DNA of 64,000 bases, from the NCBI RefSeq assembly GCF_932526225.1, contig NC_064035.1:16977969-17041968 (forward strand), read 5' to 3'. The notes under the pieces are model-generated. The model did not search any database. It saw only the letters and a program-made list of their open reading frames with translations, and was not told where the DNA came from. How positions within the stretch are numbered: position 1 is the first letter of the stretch; each line of letters begins with the position of its first letter. This document shows positions 18,801-34,100 of this stretch, piece by piece. Origin of the DNA: Nematostella vectensis (Eukaryota; Cnidaria; Anthozoa; Actiniaria; Edwardsiidae). The translations under genes were made by a program, and so were the position numbers.

Positions 18801-19805
18801 TACTCCTACGAACCCATTGTTCCTACTCCTACGAACCCATTGTTCCTACACCTCCGAATCCATTGTTCCTACTACTCCGAATCCATTGTTCCTACTCCTA
18901 CGAACCCATTGTTCCTACTACTCCGAATCCATTGTTCCTACTTCTTCGAATCCATTGTTCCTACTCCTCCAAATCCATTGTTCCTACTCCTCCGAATCCA
19001 TTGTTCCTGTTCTCCCGAATCTATTGTTCCTACTCCTCCGAACCCATTGTTCCTACTACCCCGAATCCATTTTTCCTACTCCTCCGAATCCATTGTTCCT
19101 ACTCCTCCAAATCCATTGTTCCTACTCCTCCAAATCCATTGTTCCTACTCCTCCGAACCCATTGTTCCTACTCCTCCGAACCCATTGTTCCTACTCCTCC
19201 GAATCCATTGTCCCTACTCCTCCGAATCAATTGTTCCTACTCCTCCGAATCCATTGTTCCTACTCCTCCGAATCCATTGTTCCTACTCCTCCGAACCCAT
19301 TGTTCCTACACCTCCGAATCCATTGTTCCTACTACTCCGAATCCATTGTTCCTACTCCTACGAACCCATTGTTCCTACTACTCCGAACCCATTGTTCCTA
19401 CTTCTCCGAATCCATTGTTCCTACTCCTCCAAATCCATTGTTCCTACTCCTCCGAATCCATTGTTCCTGTTCTCCCGAATCTATTGTTCCTACTCCTCCG
19501 AACCCATTGTTCCTACTACTCCGAATCCATTTTTCCTACTCCTCCGAATCCATTGTTCCTACTCCTCCGAATCCATTGTTCCTACTCCTCCAAATCCATT
19601 GTTCCTACTCCTCCGAACCAATTGTTCCTACTCCTCCGAACCCATTGTTCCTACTCCTCCGAATCCATTGTCCCTACTCCTCCGAATCAATTGTTCCTAC
19701 TCCTCCGAATCCATTGTTCCTACTCCTCCGAATCCATTGTTCCTACTCTTCCGAACCCATTGTTCCTACACCTCCGAATCCATTGTTCCTACTCCTCCGA
19801 ATCCA
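18801..19805. repeat. 23-bp minisatellite, right part (about 44 copies)
   Basis: Continuation of the array cut by element 2, with the same unit and orientation. A block that includes the variant gttctcccgaatctattg occurs at about 19005 and again at about 19465, which indicates duplication of a block of roughly 20 units. Open frames across it are artefacts of the stop-free unit. Confidence 0.95.
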
Positions 19806-20976
19806 GGTTTTGACTAGAATGTCCTCAAAGTTGCGGTAGAGTGTAAAGGCTGTTTTCTTTATTGACCGACAATATGCGAAAAAGAATGCTCATTTTCTTA
19901 GGCAAATCCCATCGCACAATATAGGGAATTATATGGATACCGACTCTGTTACTTTAATAAATCATTAAAACGATTGATGTGAGAATATGATCAGCTTATT
20001 TTTTAAGCGACCTCAAGTTTGCGGGTTGCTCTTACTGTAGTTTCACATAATCCAGTAAAAAGAGAGTAAGATTGTGTTAAATACATTTCGGTTTTTACAT
20101 TAACATTTTAATTGATAGAAACTTGTCTAAAAGAACTTTCTTTTCACAAAAGTGATCTGTAAAATAGTCGTCGTCAACCATTTCCATCGTACCATGACAT
20201 AGTGCTAGGCACTCGTGATGCTTCCCTTACTGTCAAATGGGCCGTTCTTCACCGAGATTTTGATAGATCAGAGTTTGTTTACAGCCTTTGTGCAAATATT
20301 TTCAGCTTATTTTTACCAAACCACAACATTTTCATCCCTTTTAAGCCAGATGTTTAGTCTAAAGCTTCATCATAAAACGAAAAGAGAATATAAAAAAATG
20401 TCACACGACTGTAATCAAACTCGGCAATTTCGCGCTCAAATATCATTATCTGGAAAACACCCTATTGCAGAGCGTCATCTTTTGTAATTAGGGACTCTGG
20501 ATCCAACTGTGTTACACTGTTATTTTGGTTTTATAATGAATATTGAAATATCCTATCATTTTGAAAATATTAATATCCGTAGATGTTTTTTTTAAATTGT
20601 AGAATGGATAGAATGTTATAGATTCTGTCTGGTGGGTATGGTCGCCACTGAAATATAAAAAATCTTATTAGCAACGATTTTTTGCGGCACTTAAAGATTC
20701 GACACACAACGGATCCAAAGTCCTTAAATCGATCACCTAGATACATAGCCTTTAAAAAAACCACATTAGCGGAACTAGGGGAGGGGGTGTGGAGGGTGCA
20801 ACCCCACCAATGAGAGATTGGTGAGAAAAAAGGTAAAAAGAGTCACCTCGTTCTTCCCTGTTGTCCTCCCCCCCCCAGGAAAAATCCTGGATCCGCCCCT
20901 ACCAGTACATTAAACTATGTCTCTAGACCAAACAATAATTCAAGCATTTGTATAGCAGTAATACAAGCATCGGTAA
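19806..20976. other. Intergenic sequence with a possible transposon remnant
   Basis: No gene recognised. At about 20770-20900, between agcggaactaggggaggggg and aaatcctggatccgcccct, lies a stretch that looks like a decayed short DNA-transposon copy. The right end resembles the GGGGCGGATCCAGGATTTT termini common in animal hAT-type elements, and the left end is degenerate. The rest is AT-rich and featureless. Confidence 0.4.
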
Positions 20977-20978
20977 TA

Positions 20979-21469
20979 CCGTAAAAGCTCGAATAAGCGC
21001 GTTCCTGGAATAAACGCTTATGTGAAGAGACGAGTTCGACTCCGTTTGACCCCTTCGTTAGTAGTTAAGAAGACGGTTAGTTTCATGTATTAAAAGAAAA
21101 GATTCCAGACGGGATCTAGTGACCTAATACCAGAACTAGGGATACCGATTTGAACAAGATTGATCCGTGAATCAGTGAATTACTACTCTGAGCCCCATCC
21201 TGAGTTTTTTTCTAGACACGCCCCTGAAGAGGAAAAATGCCGATAAGCGCCTCTATTAAACGTGTTTCACAATAAAGACTGTGCGTTAGGGAAAAAAAAT
21301 ACGAAAACTGACAGAACTAGCACAATATTTTTATCATTGAAAACTTTCTGGTTATTGTTGCGAGAATTGTTTTTGTAACTCCAGGCACGTTGTAAAAAGC
21401 GCTTTTTATCTCGAGATGCACCTCCCCATATAAGCGCCCTAATAAGCGCGCTTATTCGAACAATTACGG
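20979..21469. mobile_element. MITE-like DNA transposon with about 25-bp terminal inverted repeats
   Basis: The left end ccgtaaaagctcgaataagc and the right end, read on the minus strand, ccgtaattgttcgaataagc match over about 23 bp with three mismatches. Each is flanked by TA (20977-20978 and 21470-21471), consistent with a TA target duplication. Subterminal copies of an aataagcg/ataaacgc motif lie inside. No transposase frame is present, so it is non-autonomous. Confidence 0.75.
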
Positions 21470-22170
21470 TAATACAAGCACTTGTATGACTATTATATGG
21501 TTTCTAAGCGCTAGACTAGTAATGCTAAGTTGGTCAAAATTGTTATCGTTGTTGAATCTTGTCACTGACAAGGGACGAAGACCGACCAACTTGACCTACT
21601 CAGCATGCATCGCACTGTTTTTGTTTTCGTCAAAAAGTCCTAAAAATCCACGCCCACGTGGAAATGCCTTTTACGACTTTTTCAGATATTTTTTGCTTTC
21701 GCTGGGGTAAAAATCCAACATGGAAATGGTAAACTGGGCCTTTAAAATCTACAACTTGCATCAATTGAGTGCAGTGGAATTTTATACGTGATTTCCAAAA
21801 AAAAAGATGACTACCAGTCCCTTAATAATATTTCTCTAGCCTTTCCCCGGGCAGTGCTTGGAAAAGAAATTCATGCTTCGCGCATTCTACAAAGAATGCT
21901 AAACCCAAGAACACTTTTGCGACGCATTTGACAACAACGCAGTGTCACGTGAATACTCTTGGTGTGACTAGTTTCTGACAACCCATTAGCCCTTGTGTTT
22001 CGTTTTATGGAACATGTTCTTCCTTAACGTAGGGTTTCCATAAACATCATTTAACCAGATAATGTTCCTTACGATAATTGACACCGTACAGTAGATGTTT
22101 CGGACTACTTGGAGTCGTTTAATTCTCGTATTGAAGCGGGTTCCCTTGAACGGTTTTAGAATCAAATCCC
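21470..22170. other. 3' flank of the AMPK gamma gene, no gene seen
   Basis: Sequence downstream of the AMPK gamma stop codon (the gene reads leftward). The 3' UTR must lie here. I see no canonical AATAAA close to the stop and no other gene. Confidence 0.5.
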
Positions 22171-25100
22171 CTACGCTAATGGCTTGAGTATTAGGAAGCG
22201 CAGAATATCAGATAAAGAAAGTACTCCAATGCAGTGATCTTCTTTGTCTACTACCACCAGCCGATGCACCTACAAGAATACATAGCTGGGTCAATTATTG
22301 GCATGATCGCCGTCACATGACATCTCAGTATGGTAACATGACACGTGACAGACGGGAGGGACGAGCGGGTAGACAGACTGGCAATTAGACGAGCTGGCTG
22401 GCGAAGACGGAGAGACACATAGGCTGTGATAGACGAAGAGCCAGAGAGGTGGACAGAAAGACAAGGACAGACAGGCGGACAGACAGACATGGACAGACAG
22501 GCCGACAGACACGGCATGGATAAACAGACAGGCTGACAGACACGGCATGGATAAACAGACAGGCTGACAGACACGACATGGATAAACAGACAGGCTGACA
22601 GACACAAATGGATAAACAGACAGGCTGACAGACACAAATGGATAAACAGACAGGCTGACAAACACAACATGGATAAACAGACAGGCTGACAGACACGACA
22701 TGGATAAACAGACAGGCTGGCAGACACGACATGGATAAACAGACAGGCTGACAGACATCACATGGATAAACAGACAGGCTGACAGACACGGCATGGATAA
22801 ACAGACAGGCTGTCAGACACGACATGGATAAACAGACAGGATGATAGACACGGCATGGATAAACAGACAGGCTGACAGACAAGACATGGATAAACAGACA
22901 GGCTTACAAACACAACATGGATAAACAGACAGGATGATAGACACGGCATGGATAAACAGACAGGCTGACAGACAAGACATGGATAAACAGACAGGCTGAC
23001 AAACACAACATGGATAAACAGACAGGCTGACAGACACGACATGGATAAACAGACAGGCTGGCAGACACGACATGGCAAAACAGACAGGCTGACAAACATC
23101 ACATGGATAAACAGACAGGCTGTCAGACACGGCATGGATAAACAGACAGGCTTACAGACACGGCATGGATAAACAGACAGGCTGACAGACACGGCATGGA
23201 TAAACAGACAGGCTTTCAGACACGGCATGGATAAACAGACAGGCTGACAGACACGGCATGGATAAACAGACAGGCTGACAAACACAACATGGATAAACAG
23301 ACAGGCTGACAGACACAACATGGATAAACAGACAGGCTGACAGACACGGCATGGATAAACAGACAGGCTGACAGACACGGCATGGATAAACAGACAGGCT
23401 GACAGACACGGCATGGATAAACAGACAGGCTGACAGACACGGCATGGATAAACAGACAGGCTGACAGACACGACGTGGATAAACAGACAGGCTGACAGAC
23501 ACGACATGGATAAACAGACAGGCTGACAGACATCACATGGATAAACAGACAGGCTGACAGACACGGCATGGATAAACAGACAGGCTGTCAGACACGACAT
23601 GGATAAACAGACAGGATGATAGACACGGCATGGATAAACAGACAGGCTGACAGACAAGACATGGATAAACAGACAGGCTTACAAACACAACATGGATAAA
23701 CAGACAGGCTGACAAACACAACATGGATAAACAGACAGGCTGACAGACATGGCATGGATAAACAGACAGGCTGACAGACAAGACATGGATAAACAGACAG
23801 TCTGACAGACACGGCATGGATAAACAGACAGGCTGACAGACACGGCATGGATAAACAGACAGGCTGTCAGACACGACATGGATAAACAGACAGGATGATA
23901 GACACGGCATGGATAAACAGACAGGCTGACAGACAAGACATGGATAAACAGACAGGCTTACAAACACAACATGGATAAACAGACAGGCTGACAAACACAA
24001 CATGGATAAACAGACAGGCTGACAGACATGGCATGGATAAATAGACAGGCTGACAGACAAGACATGGATAAACAGACAGGCTGACAGACACGGCATGGAT
24101 AAACAGACAGGCTGACAGACACGGCATGGATAAACAGACAGGCTGACAGACACGGCATGGATAAACAGACAGGCTGACAGACACGGCATGGATAAACAGA
24201 CAGGCTGACAGACACGGCATGGATAAACAGACAGGCTGACAGACACAGCATGGATAAACAGACAGGCTGACAGACACGGCATGGATAAACAGACAGGCTG
24301 ACAGACACGACATGGATAAACAGACATGTTGACAGACACGACATGGATAAACAGACATGTTGACAGACACGGCATGGATAAACAGACAGGCTGACAGACA
24401 CGGCATGGATAAACAGAGAGGCTGACAGACACGACATGGATAAACAGACAGGCTGACAGACAAGACATGGATAAACAGACAGGCCTCACAAACACAACAT
24501 CGATAAACAGACAGGCTGACAAACACAACATGGATAAACAGACAGGATGATAGACACGGCATAGATAAACAGACAGGCTGACAGACACGACATGGATAAA
24601 CAGACAGGCTGACAAACACAACATGGATAAACAGAGAGGCTGATAGACACGGCATGGATAAACAGACAGGCTGACAGACACGGCATGGATAAACAGACAG
24701 GCTGACAGACAAGACATGGATAAACAGACAGGCTGACAGACAAGACATGGATAAGCAGATCGGCTGGCAGACGACATTGATAAACAGACAGGCTGACAAA
24801 TGTACATGGACAGATGGCCTGAAAAAGGGACATGGACAGATAGGAAGGTCGAAAAGGGGAAAAAAATTCTATTACTGACCCTGGCTTCTATCAGTCGTTC
24901 AACAATTAGGAAAAGCGTCTCTTCTAGGTAGCACCTATGGACCCCTTCAAATCCCTGTCAATAAATGAAATAAACTGCTGAGCATTTGTATATACAATCA
25001 TCACCTGCATATAAGAACTTTCAAGTATTTTCAAGATCAGGCTGATATTTCAGGCTGATATTTCAGGCTGATAGTTCTTATTAATCAGGGTTATTTTTTT

Positions 25101-28100
25101 CATATACACTGAACAATCACTAGTCAGAATGCCTGCTGACTCTAATAATAACAATTAATGCTAAATCAATGCGTCCATTTAAACAGTATGCAATCAAATC
25201 AATAATCGTTTAATGGAACCAAATGCAAAAAAGACTGAATTGCATTGATGAATGTAAATTGATGTTATTGGTATTTAACTGTGATAAAGTCAGACCTGAG
25301 ATGGTCATGAGCAATATGCTTTCTGAATATCTTGGATAGGCATCCTGATCCACCAAACATGTATGAAAAGTATATTTTCTTTATTGTTATCAAACGTAAA
25401 TCATGTTCTAAATTGTCTTCACGTTATATTTAATAAGTTTCACATAAATTATATCCAGAATACTAACTATACCAATGTCATATGCTGTTAAAAAAACATA
25501 CTTCAGCCCTATGCTCTAACGCCTGTTGCACCGTAACATCCAAGTTGTTGTATGTTTTTTCAGCGGCCAGATTCTAAAAGGAATCACCAAGATTTTAGTA
25601 AAAAAATGTTTGAATAGTAAACAAGAATGGCATGCTTTTTAGTTGGACAGATACTTACGATCACATCAAATTTAGCGTAAATGTCAACCACCACACCTGG
25701 AAAAGCACCAAGAGGCATTAGCAAAACCTTCTAATAATGAAAACTAAACCTCAAAAAGGACCTAGTCTAACACATGGGGTACTTAAAAGATAAACCAATA
25801 CCTTTATCATCCACTACAGGCAGGGCTGATACACGCTTCTCAGAGAACATATGAAGCACACGGATAAGTGGAGTACTAGGGGAGACCTGATAAGAAAAAC
25901 ATTTGCTCAGATTTCCTCTGCAAATAAATATATAAATATATAATTGATCACATGCCCTATATAATATTTTCCACATACCATTTACAGTATATTTGTATAT
26001 GATATACATTATAAAAAATATAAATGTTGTCGGGCTTCCTCCCCCTCCATTGTAATGGCCCTACATTCTCTCAAAAAATACACACAACCAAAAAAAAACC
26101 ATGCTAAATGGCACCCAAGTATTTTTTTTTTTACTTTATGCTACAATGCCAACTTTACAAGTCAGGCCCCCACTTGTCACATGAGCCGTTCAGATACTCA
26201 CAGTAGCAACACATTTGTATGTCCCTATTCCGAGATCCTCAAGTGTTTTGTACATAAAATCAGGCATCTTTAATTCTTGCATCTGACAATAGACAACACA
26301 AAACAGCAGCAGTAAGTCTATTGTATGTAGCCCAGAAGTGTAGTTAGGTGTGGTGTGGTGTGTGCACTCTACTCCCTCCACTGCTAAAAAGGGTGTCATA
26401 TCTTATTAAAAGAGCTGCCAAATAGAATCCACATGATATCTATGGCAAAGCTAACACCCTCAGCAAATCCTGGCTATAGACATGTAGCTTTTACATACTA
26501 GAGGTTCTCACAGAGAAGTGAAGTGCTCGAGTTCAGATAGGCTGGTGATTCCATTGCAAGGGTAAAATCAATTAATTCTTATAGATTTGCATGGGGGCAG
26601 TTGGCACATTTTCCATCATAAGCCATATTTATACAAGACCCCATCTCCACTGTCTTGGCTGATCACCAACCCTTAGTTTCATGTTTTCTATATTTGTTTT
26701 ATAAGAGAAAAGATACATTATTTTATTAAACAAAAGAAATTATTTAATTGTTGGAGAGGGGACATGCAGTCGTAGGTATTTTGGAAAAAGTATATTTAAA
26801 AAAGACTGCATTTTGGCGGCTGAGTGGGGAGGGGCATGGCACAGCCCCTGTGCCCAACCCCAGCTGTATGTCTTTGTATACAGTCGTTTGAAAAAAGGTT
26901 GTCATGAACCGGCTTTGCAACTACGAGACAAGCCTGCATATAAGCATGGGTAAAAACCCCTGAAGTGCCTAGCTGAATATATTAGCCACCACATAACTTA
27001 AGACTTAGACGCGGTAGGGGTGGCTAATATATAATGCAGCTAGGCGCTTCAGTGGTTTTAACCCATGCTTACAACCAAGGCCAATACATAACTACTAATT
27101 GATGATGAGGATAGCGGCTTGTTCCACAGGAAGCCCATATTGTTTGAGCTTGCTTTTCTGGCTACTGGCAGCTAAATCATTGTTACTCTTGCTCGCTTAG
27201 CTCGCTGGAGCAATTAGATTTCATACTTTGGCAACTTACATAAGCAAATAGGAACTTGAGTATTCTCTTGTGTGTTATTATGTACAGTGCATTGCCAGTT
27301 GATGGATCTATGACCGGCAGACGGTGGATCTTGAACTCCAGTAACATCCGTACTGCCTCATATAAACTGCAAAGAATAAATTATCACCATAAGTTTCACA
27401 TGAGAAGTGATGCATTTATCATTAGCCATCATTCTAGGTCACTATACAACCTAAAGCCATGTAGAGGTGTATTACAAATGAAAATGCGTATCTAATAAAA
27501 CAGGGAGCGAAATAACATAATGCTTACCTCTGTGTTGGAGATATCCGAACCAAGCTGGAATCTGATTTTAGTGACTGTAATCCTTAAAAAGATAAAAGAA
27601 TAAATACCTGTCTAGTGAAAGAATAGAAAATCAAGCATGAATTCCCAGGGATGTAGCCAGGGGATGGACACAGTCATAGGGCTTAACAATATCACATTTC
27701 TTTATCAAAACTAAGTTGCTGGTCCATCACCTTTGGCTACACTGCCTCTCGATTATACAATGTGATGAGTGGGGAGTTTCATACAAGAAAAAAATGAATT
27801 ATATTCTCAAGTATGGACACACGTGTGAATTTGGCACAAATTGCTAAAATACCAAAATAGGGGTGTGTCATCCTTGGACCATACCCTGAAAGATATGAAA
27901 TGAAAACTTCACTAAATGTTATCATAAGAAATCAGGATGTCGTTGATCAAATTGAAATTGCTTTTCAATTTAAAAATGAGTAAGGGTCAAGTAATAGTAT
28001 GTGTACATGGGGTGCGTTTTCTCACAGTACATACTTCTCCATGTTTCAATCTTGTGTTCCTCTAGCTCATCCATCTGAACCTGAAATTTAAAATCAGATC

Positions 28101-31100
28101 TAAAGCACTTATAATCAGGAAAGGTCTGAAACAATGTAACCAGGCAAGGATTGAAGCAACAAAGGGGAATAGGCTACATGTATAGAGATTTTTCAAATGA
28201 ATAAGAAAGCTAGGGACAGTTTGGGTAAGTTTCAGTAAGCAGGGAAAGTTATTTTGAGCAGAAAGGGAGTTCCAGATATCAGATTTTGAGTAATTCCTCT
28301 TCAGTCTTTTCAGGCTTGTCAAACTCTGAATTGAACAGCCATGAATTTTCTAGTTATATAATCTTTGTGTACAAGCATTTAAATGATTTTTTTGAACTAT
28401 TTTCCTGTTTTAGCGAGAATAATGATACATAAAACAACCCTCTGTTTTTTTAAACACTTATAACATTACCAAACAAGATTACTGAATTGTATCATTTTAA
28501 AATATGTACCTGTTACAGTATGACTAAAGCTACCAGAGCCACCAAGAAAAGTTTAAAGAAAGTTAGCCAACCAGGAGACAAGAGCCCAAGTTTTGTTTGA
28601 CACAGCCAGAAGGTTTCTCATTGAGACATTTTATGCCACACTTATCAGAAAAGTGCAGATTGTCAATCAGTACCTTTCTTGCATCCTGAATTGCTTTCTA
28701 GAAACTGTCTATGGTTAGCCAGTGAGTGTGTATCACACTGTTATAGATTTTGTTTAGCTTTTTAAATGCAGTTGTTTAGAATTTAAATGTGACAACATGT
28801 TGTACAGTATTACACCTTATCTACACTCTCAGCAAAGAAAAAAAAAGAAATGACAAATATTTACACAAAAAAACCTCTCTTGTTACTTTCCAACAAAACA
28901 TACCCATAAACAATGAAAACGATATGGGTTTATGAAAAAAAAACATGCAATACTGTACCTGCGCAGATGTGCCACTCTGTTGATAAACCAGAACATGTCA
29001 TGTCATTGCGAGATGAAATAAGGAAAATATGAAATTAAAATATTGCCCTTCACCACAAACATGGACTAGAAACATACTTTTCATAATTAGTATGCTAGTT
29101 AGTATTATGGCCAAAACCTTTTAAACAAATGCAATCTATCCAAGACCTAGGGAATATATCAACCTAGAATATATAAATAGGGGATACCTAGACCTAGGAA
29201 ATGCAATCCTGTATTTTTAGCATATTAGGTTGTATGCATAGGTTTATAAATACAGGCTCACAAAACAAATTTGGACATACAATATTGGTCACCAGAAAGT
29301 GAATGAACATTTACTGCTCGCTTTAAAGATATTCCATAGAAGGATACTTGTAATAATAGCAAAATACACAAAGCTGCATCACAAATTCTATTAAAAGCCC
29401 CGGAGAAGGATGTCTTTTATTGAAAATGGTCTACTTCTTATTACTGAGTTTGTAGCTGTGATGGCTTAGTGTGGTCATGATAGAATTCAAGATGGCTGTC
29501 ATGTTCAAGATGTTATCAAAAGTTACCCTGTCATGTAATTTAGCAGAGAGTTTTTATTGCTATCTAGAGTCAAGTAGGTAAACCGATTCATTCCCAGAGA
29601 TATGAAAAACTCATGGGCATTTCTAAAGAAATATAAGAAAGAGTAAAAAAAAAAGGCATTTTATCAAGTTTAAAGACATTTAAAGGTGGTTGAGGATTTA
29701 ATATTTAGACTGGTTATGATGTATTTTTACACAAGGAATCTTTATGAATTTATTTATATAGAGTACATCGCCACATCTTACCAGCGGAGATTTGTAGTAG
29801 CACTTCAAAATATTAATAAAATCTGTTATAGTGAGCATCCCTGCAAAAAAAATTCCAAGCATTATTTCACAGGTTCATCATGATTAGGAGCTCAACAAGA
29901 GATATTCTTATTATTATGAATCCTTGAACAACAAAGGTTGTCTACAAAATGAAGACCTAAAAACTTAATACCTGTGACCCCAAAAGCTACTACCCCTAAA
30001 GCTACGACTTCAAAAGCAATGACCCCCTAACCTACCTTTTTGTTTCCCAAATGGTTACAAAAGTTTATATGGAATCAATGATTCATTTGAGGTATAATTC
30101 AGGTAGTTCAATTTCATTTTTTTATGAATATCATTTGTGTTTCCAGGGGGTCGTTTCTCAAAACGCCAAAAACCCGGTGAAACCCGGTAAACTTTTCGAA
30201 TGTTTCTCCAAACTCCTCCACTATCTTCGGGCCCGAAAAAAAATTCTGCTTACTTATGGGAGCTAAAGAGCTCCGATTCAATTTGTGTCGAGTTGTAGTA
30301 AGTTTTTATTACAGGAGGAAACCATTCCACTGTTTGGTTTTGCTACGAAATGATACTTTCTTTACTTGGTATTTGTCTTTCTTTCAAAAAATGTCGATGC
30401 CACAGCAATGTTTGGGGTGCCAGTCGTCTACAGACATCAACAAAACTAGGATTTCAATAATCATTTAGGCAATCTATTCATTAACTTTTAAAATTATAAT
30501 TTGCTTGTCAGGTAATGCTCTTCCTTGCCAGGCGGTGTTTCTCTAACGTACCGGTAATTACCGGGCCTGTTAGGTTAGCGGGAGAGTTTTGGGGATACTT
30601 TTTTGGCCGAAGGGGCGAATGTTCCAGAACGTTCTGGTAAGAGTTCAAACCGTAAATCTTGAAAAAACACCAAAAAGCTTTAATACGACAAGATAACATG
30701 CAAAAAGTAAACATAAACACAACACTAGACTACACACATCTTTTCAACTTTTTATTAAGGGCGTCGTAACTTTTGGGGTCAAAGGTCTTAGGATTTTAGG
30801 TTTCAGGTCTTCATTTTGTAGACACCCTCCCTACAAATTGTCAGACAACTTAAGGTCACATTGTAAGAAACTTTTGCAAAGCTCAGTTGTAAATTTCCCT
30901 AAATTACATCTTACATTTTTTACAAAGTCATAAAAGCTGTTTGCTTACCAACAAAGTCTTGTCTAGAACTATCAAAGACTGGGGCAGACCGCACTCCTGT
31001 GACAAAAGACAATTAATAATAATGTTAATAATATGACAAAACTGGCGCCGCAAACTGGGTGCGCTGTAAACGATCTAAGAGGTACTCGGGTAAAGGATTA

Positions 31101-34100
31101 AAAACAGTGTCACAATAGCTGAGTTTTGATATCACAAGAGATTCGACTATATGTTTTTTAAGTTTAAAGTCTGTGAAGTTTTTAACATAAAGAAGTTTTG
31201 AACATGAAGTAGAGGAATTTTGTTTATTGCTATTGCATGGCAGGTTCTTTAGGTATGCCCATGTTACGGTGCACCTGCATTTTCAAAACACGATTTCTGG
31301 TTTTCTGTTCTGTCAGTAAAACCATTCTGAGCCAATCAGAGTCTCGCTTTGTGCACTTCACCGGCTATTCTTTGGACGAAAACTAGACGGTGTCGCAATA
31401 GAAAGCCAGGCAACTGCACTAGGTGAGAGATGGCAATAATCTGATTGGCTTACAATAATTTGACTAGCGGAACAGAAAATCCCAAAAGACAAAAACAAAT
31501 CTCTGTTTTGAAAATGTGGCGTCGCAATACACTGGATTCGACAGTAATTTGATGCAAAAACATTATGTTTATGTTGTCTATCATCACAACATAAACTTAT
31601 CAAGAAAAAAAAAGAAAAAAGGGCATACCATTAGCTAACAGAGCAAAGAATGCTTTCTTTACCTGAAAGGAAATATGTATTATAGAATATGAGTTAGGAG
31701 AAAGGTATAAACAAACAATTCTTTATAGTTGCTAAACATATAAGGCTAAAAAATAAAACATTTCCTCTTTTTTGATAAGATATAAAAGACTGGGACAATT
31801 CTAAATAAGTAACTGTGAGAAGCGTAAACACAATGAACTATATAGAATATCAAGCACCTCACTCACTTGTACAAAAAGTGATATTCACACATAAATGCTC
31901 AATGCAGCTTAGCAATGGTCTTCCAAACCTAGCTTCAGAGCCAGGGCTTATGAGTAATGTATAGCAGTAAAAGGTACTTACGTTTAGCTTGGTGTCAAAC
32001 ACAACTATTTTTGAGCTTTTTGGCATAAGTTCATGGCACATTCGTGACTTAAGGAAATTAGAATAACACCAGTTTTCACCTGTGAATGAATAAAGTAATT
32101 AAGATAACAATGTTTTGCTTTACTTTGAAGGAGAAAAGAGCCATTGGAGTAAATTGTTTTACTACTCTTACATAAAACTTGTCAACCACAATTTTGCTAT
32201 TGACTTCATTCAATTTTCAAAGACAAATGATGTAAAAAAAAAAACCTCCAAAATAACTTCATTTCTCATTCTGTGTTATTTGAAAATGTTATTTTTTTTA
32301 ATATTGGGAAAACTGTGGCACACAGGAAGACCAAGGTTCGCTGGGGCTAGGGTTTGAAGAAATGATAGCTGGTGGTAAAACCAATGCAATTGTCAATAAA
32401 CACAGCATAGTGATTGTGAATGATTGTCATTTCTTAGATTTTGACAATTCACACCAAATTGGGGTCAAAGCATGGCCACGCGTGAAGTGGGTGGTTAGTC
32501 GAAAATGGGGGGGTTTACCCTCGGCTTTCATTTCTTAGCACCCTAGCCCCAGAGCACCTTGGCCTTGGCATGCCCCTTAGGATTCCCAATATTTGAAAAC
32601 AAAACAATTCTGAATAACCCATAATGTAAGCCCGTAGCAAGCTACAAAATATTCATAAAAAAAATTATACTTTATTTACCAAAATTGATCGCAAATATCT
32701 TAATAGCTCTTTTAAATCAGCAAATGGACATGGATGCTTTTTTGAACTTGGTATTTTGCTAAATATAACAAAATAGTATCTGACAGAGACTGTTTTATGC
32801 TCCAGACTGCTCAACTCGGAAGTACTCTCCCCTCTCTCTAGTAAATACATCAATCTCCACCTACCCATCATAGACTCCTCAATATCAATATCAAAGGTTA
32901 AATCCTCATCATCATTGCTCTGTGAAAACAATATAGACAATATAGACCAAATTGGACAGACAACAATAATCTTTGTTAGGATAGTTCTTGGTGAAGCCTT
33001 ATCAATACTCAGCTGTGCTATGATGTGACCAAGGCTAGGTATCAGAGTCCATTATTACAATTGTTCAAACATTGATCTCTTATTTCCACTTGAAGACATG
33101 CCTAATCCCAAATTTAGAGCAACCCCAAATTTGTCAAAAAACATTTAGGTCAAGCACACGGTTTGGAGGGGCAGGGGGAAAAGTGATGGTAAAATCTCAT
33201 GGGAAACTCACAAACATTTGGTCTCTTTTTGTACCCATGGTTCCATCTGCCATTGTAGACTCCCCTATTGTCTGTCTGACATGATTTAGTAAGAGCTCTG
33301 GAGATCTATAGCTTTCATCCTCCATTCTCTCAACATCTGGACTGTCATAACCAGAATTTGTAGGCGCTGAATTACTTCTTGCCATGCTACCGCTAGGAGA
33401 TGGTGGGCCCCCAGAACCTTGAGAAGAGCTTCTGGGTCGAGAGGTGAATACTTCCCCCTGATCACCATCTATTGACTTGCTCTGCCATTCCTGCACCCAC
33501 TCATGGCTACTGCGTTTGTCCTGAGGGAGGCCATTGTCACCCTTGTCCATTCCGCTGTGGTCCATCAGAGGCATGGCAAACATGCTCAGGTCCTATGTGA
33601 CATTAATGATCATTACACCAATGTCGCACTCAAAAGAAAATACACACAATACTCATAAGATACAGTATAACTTCTAAAAAAATGACTTAGATACAGAGAT
33701 TGTGAAAAACAGATTTTGACTTGTGTACAAGTTTATTTAAGTTTAATGTTTTAGAAGAATGTTTTATTTTGCAAAGTTGGTCACCTTAGGTGAGTGGGTA
33801 GTAAGAGCTAAAATTAGGAAGGTATGAGGTAGATATTTCTTTTATCATTATGTCATTCATTAAGAAAGGCTTTTAACAATCTTTCAACAATATTTTGCCT
33901 GTTAAGGATTTTATTCTATAACAGATCACAATTGAAATAAAATTATAGAAAAAAAATTAAGAAATCACTGTTGTTAAAGCAGCTATAAGCTTGCTCTCAT
34001 CATTTGCTTTCATCACAAACATTATCATGCTCATAACATATAGAGAGTAACACATTCCATGTTTTTTAAATAAATGATTTCAGTCTACATTGACTAATGC

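Noticed and set aside
22251-24833. Cys-rich minus-strand open frames ([12 protein letters not shown]-type), which could be mistaken for secreted Cys-rich proteins
   Set aside because: They are produced by the 31-bp repeat in all three frames, inside an AMPK gamma intron.
22450-24835. CRISPR array
   Set aside because: Units are contiguous without unique spacers and the genome is clearly eukaryotic.
24951-24964. Alternative acceptor inside the AMPK gamma exon (ttgaag|gggtcc)
   Set aside because: It breaks the phase; the acceptor acag|ggatttgaaggg at 24954 gives the conserved FEG context and joins in frame.
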